The translations under genes were made by a program, and so were the position numbers. DNA of 64,000 bases from Paenibacillus castaneae (GTDB lineage: Bacteria; Bacillota; Bacilli; Paenibacillales; Paenibacillaceae). Location of the stretch: NCBI RefSeq assembly GCF_002884445.1, contig NZ_KZ614144.1:3764094-3828093 (forward strand). Direction: 5' to 3'. This document shows, piece after piece, positions 1 through 7,195 of the stretch (position 1 is its first letter; each line of letters starts with the position of its first letter). The notes beneath the pieces are model-generated. The model did not search any database, had not been told where the DNA came from, and saw only the letters and a list, made by a program, of their open reading frames with translations.

Positions 1-209
1 AGCAGCTCAGATATAGGCTTCAGCCGCTTGGAGTCAATGTCAGTCGTCTCCCCTAGCGCTGTAACAAAGCCCTGCAGCACCCGGCCTCCGAAGGGAACGC
101 CGACGCGGCTGCCTACTTCAACCCAGTCCTCCATCGCGGAAGGGACCTTATAGTCAAACGGCCGATCCGTCTGGCGGCTCGGCACGTCAACAATAACTTT
201 AGCTATCAT
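1..209 (-). CDS. priA: PriA primosomal helicase, N-terminal fragment
   Basis: Only the first ~69 codons are in the window; the gene runs off the left edge. The start (MIAKVIVDVPSR) follows GGAGGG with 8 nt spacing. The fragment shows the PriA 3'-DNA-binding domain pattern: a V-x-V start, then RPFDY and VGSRVGVPFGGR. PriA reloads the replicative helicase at stalled forks. It overlaps the end of coaBC by 11 nt, the same coaBC-priA order as in B. subtilis, which supports the identity and suggests co-transcription and translational coupling. The helicase motifs lie outside the window and cannot be checked. Confidence 0.9.
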   Translation of the reverse strand, partial: MIAKVIVDVPSRQTDRPFDYKVPSAMEDWVEVGSRVGVPFGGRVLQGFVTALGETTDIDSKRLKPISEL

Positions 210-1419
210 GCGCCGTACCCTCCACAGAGGCTAGCCGCCCGGCAATCAGCTCCAGCAAGCAATTCGCAACCTCACGCTTGGACAGGATCGGCAAGGATAC
301 GATAAGACCCTCCGCGCCAAACACCTGTACAATATTCGTATCTCCGTTAAAGCCAGCGCCCTCTCTGCTCACATCATTAGCAACGATGAGATCGCAATTC
401 TTGCGCTGCAGCTTGTCCATCGCATAATGTTCTACCTGCTCCGTTTCTGCGGCAAACCCAACCAGAAACTGACGGCTCTTGCGCTTGCCGAGCGTCTCTA
501 GAATATCCGTCGTCCGCTCAAGTTCAAGCACAAGCCGCTCTCCGCTCTTCTTCAGCTTCTGATCGCTAATGTCTACCGCCCTGTAGTCGGCAACAGCTGC
601 AGATTTCACTACAATATCGGACTCCTCAAAAACATCCATTACTGCATCCAGCATTTGCTGCGCCGATTCGACACGGATAAGCCGAACCCCAGCGGGTGGC
701 GCAACAGAAGTACGGCCTGCAACTAACGTCACATCGGCTCCCATCAGCTGCGCCGCTTCCGCAATAGCAAAGCCCATTTTGCCGGAGGAATCATTCGTTA
801 AGTAGCGGACAGGATCAAGCCGTTCCATCGTACCGCCCGCAGTTACTAGCACCCGCTTTCCAGCAAGCATGCCCCCTCGAACAAACCACGCTTCGATTGC
901 CGCCATAATGTCCTCCGGCTCTGCAAGCCTTCCCTTCGCGACATAACCGCACGCAAGCTGCCCCGTTCCCGGCTCTACAAACATAGCGCCGCGCGAAGCC
1001 AGCAGCTCCATATTATGAACAACAGCAGGATGCTCGTACATATGCACGTTCATAGCCGGTGCAATCAGAATGGGACAAGTCGCCGCCAGCAGCGTGGTGC
1101 TGAGCATATCATCCGCATGCCCTCCTGCCAGCTTCGCCATCGCATTTGCAGTTGCAGGAGCGATAACAATTAAATCAGCATGGTCGGCCAAATCGATATG
1201 GGATACGACTCCAGGGTCTCTTTCGTCAAAGGTATCTATATGAACCGGATTGCGTGAAAGTGTTTGTAAGGTTAATGGGGTAATAAACTTAGCAGCCGAT
1301 TCTGTCATAATAACATTAACCTTAGCACCCGCCTGCACCAGCTTGCTGCAGAGCGCGGCGCCTTTATAGGCTGCAATTCCGCCTGTAATGCCGAGTATAA
1401 TTGATTTTCCTTTTAACAT
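199..1419 (-). CDS. coaBC: Bifunctional phosphopantothenoylcysteine decarboxylase / phosphopantothenate-cysteine ligase
   Basis: This 406-residue two-domain protein carries out two steps of coenzyme A synthesis. Residues 1-180 are the FMN-dependent CoaC decarboxylase: catalytic His74 in SHIDLADHAD, PAMN at 121-124, and Cys157 in the ACGYVAKGRL active-site flap. Residues ~188-400 are the CTP-dependent CoaB ligase, with VTAGGTMERLDPVR, the NDSSGKMG loop and the KLKK motif near residue 288. Length is normal. The start follows GGAGATATACC. It overlaps priA downstream. In B. subtilis rpoZ lies directly upstream; here a DinB-type gene and a Nudix gene lie between. Confidence 0.97.
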   Translation of the reverse strand: MLKGKSIILGITGGIAAYKGAALCSKLVQAGAKVNVIMTESAAKFITPLTLQTLSRNPVHIDTFDERDPGVVSHIDLADHADLIVIAPATANAMAKLAGGHADDMLSTTLLAATCPILIAPAMNVHMYEHPAVVHNMELLASRGAMFVEPGTGQLACGYVAKGRLAEPEDIMAAIEAWFVRGGMLAGKRVLVTAGGTMERLDPVRYLTNDSSGKMGFAIAEAAQLMGADVTLVAGRTSVAPPAGVRLIRVESAQQMLDAVMDVFEESDIVVKSAAVADYRAVDISDQKLKKSGERLVLELERTTDILETLGKRKSRQFLVGFAAETEQVEHYAMDKLQRKNCDLIVANDVSREGAGFNGDTNIVQVFGAEGLIVSLPILSKREVANCLLELIAGRLASVEGTAHDS

Positions 1420-1483
1420 GGTATATCTCCTATTCCAAAGAAGCTGCTTCTACTGGACGCCTCATGCTGAACAACTGCTTAAG

Positions 1484-2008
1484 CTACCAATCCTTCCGTT
1501 CTCTTAAGCTCGTAATATGAGCAACATGATGCCTTCCATGCCACGATACATAACCAAGAAAATAAGCTAGGCCAATCTGGCTGCCCTTCTCAGGGTGATA
1601 GAACATTCTTTCAAAATCAGCAGACTCCATCGAACGAAGCAGCAATACCCATCTTGCATATATGCCTTCAATAATTGCTGCGCTCGTACTAGGTGATGCC
1701 TGCAAGCTATCCGCGGTTTCCGCCCAGCGGTCCGCATTAAAAGGCTTTATTGTCGGATTGGCCTCAGTGAGCGCAAGCTTAAATCGCCCGAAAGAATTGA
1801 TTGAAGCATCGGCAAGATGATGAACCACCTGGCGCACCGTCCACCCGCCGCTTCGATAAGGGGTATCTAACTGTGTCTCATCTAAATCTGACAGTGCAGC
1901 CGCGAGCTGCGAGGGTAGCTTCTCCATGTCAGCAATCCATTGCTCACGATGCTTAACGGTCATTCCCTCAAACGAGTATCTTCCAATTGGATAACGTAAT
2001 TTGTCCAT
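1484..2008 (-). CDS. DinB/YfiT-family putative metal-dependent hydrolase (bacillithiol transferase-like)
   Basis: The 174-residue protein matches the YfiT/BstA branch of the DinB four-helix fold. The metal-binding histidines expected of the family are visible in VRQVVHHLADASIN (around 60-72) and near the C-terminus in SWHGRHHVAHI. Family members are divalent-metal hydrolases or thiol-S-transferases using bacillithiol; the substrate here cannot be inferred. GGAGGGAACGGA precedes the ATG. It sits between coaBC and the Nudix gene, where B. subtilis has no gene, so these two look like a lineage-specific insertion into the rpoZ-coaBC neighbourhood. Confidence 0.85.
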   Translation of the reverse strand: MDKLRYPIGRYSFEGMTVKHREQWIADMEKLPSQLAAALSDLDETQLDTPYRSGGWTVRQVVHHLADASINSFGRFKLALTEANPTIKPFNADRWAETADSLQASPSTSAAIIEGIYARWVLLLRSMESADFERMFYHPEKGSQIGLAYFLGYVSWHGRHHVAHITSLRERKDW

Positions 2009-2111
2009 TCCGTTCCCTCCTGTTTCTCGATTCCTGCAACTTCAATCACTTATACTATCATAACATATGCAGCATCAAAATCTAATCAAACCTTCAGCAT
2101 TAAACACGTGT

Positions 2112-2654
2112 TTATTCATTATTATTTTTCAAAAAATGGGTCATCCTATAAAGCTCTGCAATATCAAAACGGCCAATTTCCTCAAATCTTCTCACAGCCT
2201 CATCAATGTGAACCGCCTCTACCGCTATTACCTGCTCGCCATCTGGCGGATTTAACGGCTCGCCGACAAGCTTAACCTCTCCGTATCCCACTAGACGCAC
2301 GAAATCAGGATGGGGAATATGCGGTCTATAGGGCTCATCTGCGGATGAGTGGCATTTAAAGCAGCCGAAAAGCGTATACGAAAGGAGCTCGGCGCCGAGC
2401 TCTTCCTTCACTTCTCTAGCAAGTGCATCCATATGATGCTCCTTCGGTTCAAGCGTCCCGCCAACAAGCTCCCATTTGCCGTTATCTATTTTCATTACGA
2501 CATACTTATCGCCTACAGTAGGGATGATGCTAATATTGCTCACAGAAGCTTCGTCCACCTTATAATCGAGCGTGAAGCAGTTCTCTACATAGCCCCATAC
2601 AATTCCTTTCGATAAAGCCGGAAATTGCTCAAGCGTAATCGTCATTTGATCCAT
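2112..2654 (-). CDS. Nudix hydrolase
   Basis: A protein of ~180 residues with a perfect Nudix box: GTLEPKE, seven residues, then REVKEELGAEL (G-x5-E-x7-REUxEExGU), binding Mg2+ for hydrolysis of nucleoside-diphosphate-linked substrates. Upstream is KWELVGG, typical of the first Nudix strand. The exact substrate is unknown. The start is ambiguous: a TTG at 2666, adjacent ATGs at 2657 and 2654, and an ATG at 2645 share one weak AAAAGG site; 2654 is a compromise. It is followed by the YfiT-like gene on the same strand. The rpoZ terminator upstream implies separate transcription from the rpoZ operon. Confidence 0.88.
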   Translation of the reverse strand: MDQMTITLEQFPALSKGIVWGYVENCFTLDYKVDEASVSNISIIPTVGDKYVVMKIDNGKWELVGGTLEPKEHHMDALAREVKEELGAELLSYTLFGCFKCHSSADEPYRPHIPHPDFVRLVGYGEVKLVGEPLNPPDGEQVIAVEAVHIDEAVRRFEEIGRFDIAELYRMTHFLKNNNE

Positions 2655-2728
2655 CATCCTTTTCAATATGTATTCCGCTTATGAATCTGTATCTAAATCA
2701 TTTCATAAGCACTCACCTTCCTCAACAT

Positions 2729-2764
2729 AAAAAAAGGAGTGACCTGCATCGCTGCAAGCACTCC
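2729..2764 (-). terminator. Rho-independent terminator after rpoZ
   Basis: Read on the minus strand: GGAGTG, a loop containing a smaller TGCAG/CTGCA-like pairing, CACTCC, then seven T. It lies 28 nt beyond the rpoZ stop and separates remA-gmk-rpoZ from the Nudix-YfiT-coaBC-priA group. Confidence 0.85.
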
Positions 2765-2791
2765 GATTTCATTCTTGTTTCTTAAAACGAA

Positions 2792-3001
2792 TTAATCCTC
2801 TTTGGTAGCGAGGTTCTCAACTTGAAGGATTCCGCCATAGATTTCTTCCAGCGCAACGCCTACATATTTACGGGAGCGAGGGTTTTTGAGCTCTGACTTG
2901 TCGCCGTTGCGAAGCATACGTGCACGTCTCGAAGCTGCTACTACAAGCGTGTATTTACTGTCAACCTTTTTCACCATTTCATCAATGGACGGATATAACA
3001 T
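2792..3001 (-). CDS. rpoZ: RNA polymerase omega subunit
   Basis: This 69-residue protein is the small omega subunit that helps fold and assemble the beta' subunit of RNA polymerase. The family signature is clear: MLYPSIDEMVKKVDSKYTLV, then AASRRARML, then a YVGVALEEIYGG C-terminal helix. The start begins 16 nt after the gmk stop, consistent with a remA-gmk-rpoZ operon as in B. subtilis. Confidence 0.96.
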   Translation of the reverse strand: MLYPSIDEMVKKVDSKYTLVVAASRRARMLRNGDKSELKNPRSRKYVGVALEEIYGGILQVENLATKED

Positions 3002-3017
3002 CGTTCATTCTCCTCAC

Positions 3018-3635
3018 TCATGCTTTCTCGATTGCGGCCACCATGCCCGATACATAAGGCAAATATCGTTCTCTGCGGCAGTGCTCTGCAATGATAATGC
3101 TTCGGATGCGGTCACAAGCATTATCTATTTCATCATTCAAGACCGCATAGTCATAATGACCGAGCAAATTCATTTCCTCTACAGCGACGGACATTCGATT
3201 ATTAATCGTATCCAATGATTCCGTACCACGTCCGGTAATCCGCTGCTTTAGCTCATCCAGAGACGGAGGGAGCAAAAATACAAAAATGCCTTCTGGGAAC
3301 TTCTGCTTCACCTTAAGCGCACCCTGCACCTCGATCTCCAAAATAACGTCTTTGCCACTAGCTAAAGTGCGCTCGACAAAGTCACGTGGAGTACCATAGT
3401 AGTTACTAACATATTCAGCATGCTCCAGAAGTGCATCTCGCTCAATCATATCCAGGAACTGCTCTCTGCTTTTGAAAAAATAATTGACACCATCGATCTC
3501 GCCATCGCGCGGCAGCCTTGTAGTTGCCGACACCGAATAAATCAAATCAGGCATTCTCTTCCGAAGAACGGAACATACCGTTCCCTTGCCAACCCCTGAA
3601 GGGCCGGACAACACAATTAACAATCCCTTATCCAT
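3018..3635 (-). CDS. gmk: Guanylate kinase
   Basis: Converts GMP and ATP to GDP and ADP. The protein (~205 aa, normal length) begins [19 protein letters not shown], with the P-loop GPSGVGKGT at residues ~10-18, [17 protein letters not shown] as the GMP-binding region and LEIEVQGA as the Walker-B-like strand. I place the start at 3635 because GGGGAG lies 4-5 nt upstream; an in-frame ATG at 3668 has no ribosome binding site and would overlap remA. The gap to the remA stop is 13 nt. Confidence 0.95.
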   Translation of the reverse strand: MDKGLLIVLSGPSGVGKGTVCSVLRKRMPDLIYSVSATTRLPRDGEIDGVNYFFKSREQFLDMIERDALLEHAEYVSNYYGTPRDFVERTLASGKDVILEIEVQGALKVKQKFPEGIFVFLLPPSLDELKQRITGRGTESLDTINNRMSVAVEEMNLLGHYDYAVLNDEIDNACDRIRSIIIAEHCRRERYLPYVSGMVAAIEKA

Positions 3636-3648
3636 ATTACTCCCCGTA

Positions 3649-3909
3649 CTATTCGTCGTTATCGTCATCCTTGGTAGACAAACGGTGCGCTACCGTTTCC
3701 GGCTGAACAGCCGATAGGATGACATGATCACTATCTGTAATAATAACCGCACGCGTGCGCCGGCCGTAAGTTGCATCAATTAGCATGTGTCTGTCGCGCG
3801 CTTCTTGAATGATCCGTTTAATCGGTGCTGATTCTGGGCTTACAATTGAAATAATGCGATTAGCTGAAACAATATTACCAAATCCAATATTAATAAGTTT
3901 GATAGCCAA
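3649..3909 (-). CDS. remA: RemA/DUF370 extracellular matrix regulator, TTG start
   Basis: The 86-residue product is RemA, a DNA-binding ring-forming activator of biofilm matrix and osmoprotection genes in Bacillus. The characteristic [19 protein letters not shown] opening is followed by SPESAPIKR and [12 protein letters not shown]. An ATG 150 nt upstream (4059) is in frame, but its extra 50 residues do not resemble the family. A TTG at 3907-3909 sits behind GGAGGAGG with suitable spacing, and gives exactly the family length (85-89 aa). In B. subtilis yicC/yloC precedes remA; it is absent here. Confidence 0.93.
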   Translation of the reverse strand: MAIKLINIGFGNIVSANRIISIVSPESAPIKRIIQEARDRHMLIDATYGRRTRAVIITDSDHVILSAVQPETVAHRLSTKDDDNDE

Positions 3910-4080
3910 GCCCGGTTCCTCCTCCGCCTGCGGTAATTCCTTGTGCAACTGTTGTGATGAATCCAATTCTACATGTGTAACAGCTAGCGCCGTCCTCTGG
4001 CGGTTCGACTTGCCTTCGAGGTGAGAATAAAGCCAATTATAAATGTGAAGCGACTGCATCTTTTATTTAAATAAAAACGT

Positions 4081-4210
4081 GACAGGCTCGTGTTCCGATC
4101 CTGCCAAAAAAAGACAGAGTCTCTGCACTATTGTAGACAAAATTAGTGCCGGGCATACCTTTAGCGTTAAGAGCTGCTAGTTCGCTAAAGCTAAATTTGA
4201 AGAGCCTGTC
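4081..4210. repeat. 130-bp segment bounded by 9-bp inverted repeats
   Basis: GACAGGCTC at 4081-4089 is matched by its exact inverse GAGCCTGTC at 4202-4210. The segment lies in the ~430-bp gene-free stretch between remA and the methyltransferase/MTHFR gene. It has no plausible coding sequence. It could be a long-range RNA helix, a relic of a small mobile element, or chance. The rest of 3910-4339 holds a possible remA -10 (TATAAT on the minus strand near 4033-4044) and an A/T-rich hairpin near 4300; nothing else is recognised. Confidence 0.3.
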
Positions 4211-4296
4211 CTTGCTCTGCTAGATGAGTGCGACAACGACAGTCTTGATTTATTCTAATTGATTTTTCACAATCGAACAAGCAGAAAAGCGAAAAC

Positions 4297-4319
4297 TAGC
4301 AAAAAAGTCGGTTTTTTGC
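4297..4319 (-). terminator. Possible weak terminator after the methyltransferase/MTHFR gene
   Basis: GCAAAAAA-GTCGG-TTTTTTGC forms a perfect but A/T-only stem 21-38 nt downstream of the stop at 4340. It resembles a low-GC terminator hairpin; the following T-rich tract is broken. It also reads in the plus direction. Confidence 0.4.
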
Positions 4320-4339
4320 CATTTTTCTAACGTATTTAG

Positions 4340-6232
4340 CTAATTTCGATTCGCTTTTTGCCATACGTAGTTCGTAAGCTGCACGCCCATATCATAGAAC
4401 ATGAAAGGTGTAATTAAATAAATGCCGTTAAAGTGCGGCATTGCTGCGTCAAGCAGCTCCTTTGCAATTTGCACGCCTTCTGCTCGGCCCGCTTCACCTT
4501 CGAGTCCAGCCATTCGCTGCCGGACCTCATCGGACAACTGAATACCCGGTACCTCATTATGCAAATATTCGGCATTACGCCCGCTCGCCAAAGGCATAAT
4601 GCCAATGAACACCGGAACGGATAAGTGCTTCGTCGATTCTGCAATTCGTTCTATTAATACCGGGTCATAGACGGGCTGTGTCATAATATAATCTGCGCCT
4701 GAAGTGATTTTCCGTTCAAGACGCTGAACCGCTTTGTCCAAGTGCTTAACGTTCGGATTAAAAGCAGCTCCGACAATAAATTTTGCTTTTTGCTTGAGCG
4801 GCTTGCCTGAGAAGGCCGTCCCCTCATTCAACTGCTTGATCATTCGAATCATTTCGAAAGAAGTTAGGTCATATACCGAGCTGGAATCCGGCAGATCGCC
4901 AAACCGCGCGGGATCTCCTGTAACAGCAAGAATATGATCAATATCAAGCGCATCCAGTCCCATCATATGAGACTGTGTGCCGATTAAGTTCCGGTCGCGG
5001 CATGCGATATGAACGAGCGGACGAATGCCTACCCTTTCCTGCACAAGCGCGGCAAGCGCGATATTGCTCATCCGCGTCACAGCCAGTGAATTATCCGCCA
5101 TTGTTACCGCATCAGCATTTGCATCCTTCAATGCTGCCGCTCCGTCCATAAACTTGCGAATATCAAGATCACGAGGCGGATCAAGCTCTACGATAACCGT
5201 ATGCCGTTTCCGGACAAGATCAACAATTGAAGGCTCGCGTTCTGCTTCTTGCTGCGCCGTTGAAACTGCTTCTGCAGGCTTTGCAGGTGGCTGAACATGG
5301 ATGATCTCTTGCGGCGATGCGGCAGCACTAGGCAAAACAGCCTGAGGTACATAGCCGTCAAGTGCGGCTGATATCGCGGCAATATGTTCAGGTGTAGTAC
5401 CGCAGCAGCCGCCAATTAAGCGGGCACCGCGATCTGCAAAGCGCCTTGCCATTTCAGCGAAATATTCAGGACCCGTGGAATACGTATACTTGCCATCGAC
5501 ATAGTCAGGAATACCCGCATTGGGGTAGACCGATAAAGGCAGGCCGATTGGTCCGTTGATGGAATCAATCGCACGCATAATTCCGTTCGGGCCGCTGCGG
5601 CAGTTAAAGCCTACTACGTCGGCTCCAGCAGCTTGCAGCTGATCGAATGCCGATTTCATACCATTCCCATCCTGCGTACGGCCAACATCCTCTACTGCGA
5701 ACTGACAAATAACAGGAACGCTTGAAGCTGCCTTTGCGATGCGAAGAGCCAGCATCATTTCATCCAAATCATAGAAGGTTTCCAGCAGCAGTCCGTCAAC
5801 GCCCTCATCAAGAAGGGCATGCATTTGCCGCTTGTAAGCATCGCTCACCTTTGCTGTCCGCAAATTTTTCAGTTTTCCGTCGCGGATAGAGCCTACAGCT
5901 CCGACAACGTAAGCGTCTGCGCCAATTGCCGCACGTGCAGCACGAACGCCAGCACGGTTAATTGCTTCCATCTCGCCTTCCAAGCCGTATTTCGAAAGCT
6001 TCTCGAAATTAGCTGAGAACGTATTCGTCTCGATTACACGAGCACCCGCATCATAATAGCGGCGGTGTATGTTCTCAATTACGTGGGGACGAATCACATT
6101 AAATTCTTCATATGAAACACCGACAGGGAACCCCATCTGATATAGATAGGTTCCCATTGCGCCGTCACCGGTCAATATACGCTGCTCAAGCGCTTCTCTC
6201 AAATCCGGTTTAGCATGATTCAACCCGTTCAT
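4340..6232 (-). CDS. Bifunctional homocysteine S-methyltransferase / 5,10-methylenetetrahydrofolate reductase (YitJ type)
   Basis: A 630-residue fusion. Residues ~1-300 are the homocysteine methyltransferase domain (GDGAMGTYLYQMGF near the start; zinc cysteines in GFNCRSGPNG and IGGCCGTTPEHI). After a Pro/Ala/Glu-rich linker (~300-335), residues ~340-625 form the MTHFR domain (VIVELDPPRDLD; ILAVTGDPARFGD; ADYIMTQPVYD; FIGIMPL). Together they make methionine from homocysteine with folate one-carbon units. The start follows GGAGGACGCAAT and overlaps dapF by ATGA. In B. subtilis yitJ is under a SAM riboswitch; none is visible here and the gene is led by dapF instead. Confidence 0.93.
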   Translation of the reverse strand: MNGLNHAKPDLREALEQRILTGDGAMGTYLYQMGFPVGVSYEEFNVIRPHVIENIHRRYYDAGARVIETNTFSANFEKLSKYGLEGEMEAINRAGVRAARAAIGADAYVVGAVGSIRDGKLKNLRTAKVSDAYKRQMHALLDEGVDGLLLETFYDLDEMMLALRIAKAASSVPVICQFAVEDVGRTQDGNGMKSAFDQLQAAGADVVGFNCRSGPNGIMRAIDSINGPIGLPLSVYPNAGIPDYVDGKYTYSTGPEYFAEMARRFADRGARLIGGCCGTTPEHIAAISAALDGYVPQAVLPSAAASPQEIIHVQPPAKPAEAVSTAQQEAEREPSIVDLVRKRHTVIVELDPPRDLDIRKFMDGAAALKDANADAVTMADNSLAVTRMSNIALAALVQERVGIRPLVHIACRDRNLIGTQSHMMGLDALDIDHILAVTGDPARFGDLPDSSSVYDLTSFEMIRMIKQLNEGTAFSGKPLKQKAKFIVGAAFNPNVKHLDKAVQRLERKITSGADYIMTQPVYDPVLIERIAESTKHLSVPVFIGIMPLASGRNAEYLHNEVPGIQLSDEVRQRMAGLEGEAGRAEGVQIAKELLDAAMPHFNGIYLITPFMFYDMGVQLTNYVWQKANRN

Positions 6233-7074
6233 ATTGCGTCCTCCTGCAAGCTGCCGCGGAATGATACCGCTGCAGGTCCAGTCATGTATACGTGATTATC
6301 CGCTTCATTCCATTCAATTAGCAAATCGCCGCCTTTGAGCGATACGGTGGCCGTCCGATCAGTTACTCCATTCAGCACAGAAGCAACGACCGTTGCGCAT
6401 GCGCCAGTGCCGCATGCTAGAGTTGGGCCAGCTCCTCGCTCCCATACCCGCATGTCGGTATGCGAACGGGAATTAACGGATACAAATTCAACATTTATTT
6501 TCCGCGGAAACATCGGATGTGTTTCCAACTTTGGACCCCATGCTTCCAAATCAAATGAGGCTGCGTCGTCCACATAAATAACGCAATGCGGATTGCCCAT
6601 CGAAACAGCTGTGAAAAGGAATTCGCGGCCATCAACCTCTATCGGATGCTGTATGACACGCTCGGCATCTACCGTCGTAGGTACCTGCAGGCCACTCAGT
6701 ATCGGCTGCCCCATGTCGACGCGCACGGAAGCAACTTCGCCTTCATGGATCGTCAGTTGAACCTTCTGGGCACCCGCACCAAGCGTTTCGATCGTCATTT
6801 CTTCTTTATCCGTTAATCCATTGTCGTATACATATTTCGCAACGCAGCGAATGGCATTGCCGCATTGCTCAGCTTCAGATCCATCGGAATTAATAATACG
6901 CATGCGGAAATCAGCAATGTCTGATGGCAATATATAAACTAGTCCATCTGCGCCGATTCCAAAGAAACGGTTGCAAAGCCGAATTGCCAATTCTGCCACA
7001 TCAGCGGGAAGCTGCTGCTCTCCAGTTATGATAATGAAATCATTTCCCAACCCATTCATTTTTGTGAAATCCAT
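6229..7074 (-). CDS. dapF: Diaminopimelate epimerase
   Basis: Interconverts LL- and meso-diaminopimelate for lysine and peptidoglycan synthesis. Both catalytic cysteines are in context: EQCGNAIRCVAKYV near residue 75 and ACGTGACATV near residue 220. The protein starts MDFTKMNGLGNDFI, as expected. Length is ~281 aa. I start at the ATG (7074), behind GGAGAGGG; a TTG immediately before it is also in frame. It overlaps the downstream methyltransferase/MTHFR gene by ATGA, so the two are coupled. Placement between yloB and remA differs from B. subtilis. Confidence 0.95.
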   Translation of the reverse strand: MDFTKMNGLGNDFIIITGEQQLPADVAELAIRLCNRFFGIGADGLVYILPSDIADFRMRIINSDGSEAEQCGNAIRCVAKYVYDNGLTDKEEMTIETLGAGAQKVQLTIHEGEVASVRVDMGQPILSGLQVPTTVDAERVIQHPIEVDGREFLFTAVSMGNPHCVIYVDDAASFDLEAWGPKLETHPMFPRKINVEFVSVNSRSHTDMRVWERGAGPTLACGTGACATVVASVLNGVTDRTATVSLKGGDLLIEWNEADNHVYMTGPAAVSFRGSLQEDAI

Positions 7075-7195
7075 CAAATTGCCCTCTCCTTGCCGTTTCT
7101 ATCAGTAAGATAAAATGAATATTTATTCCTAATAGCATAGCGTAAAGCAAGGAGAATGGCTATTCATAATTTGTATCAACTTTTGTATTATTTCG

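Noticed and set aside
4414..4644. Alternate-frame ORFs within the methyltransferase/MTHFR gene
   Set aside because: Shadow frames with atypical composition; the in-frame product has clear domains.
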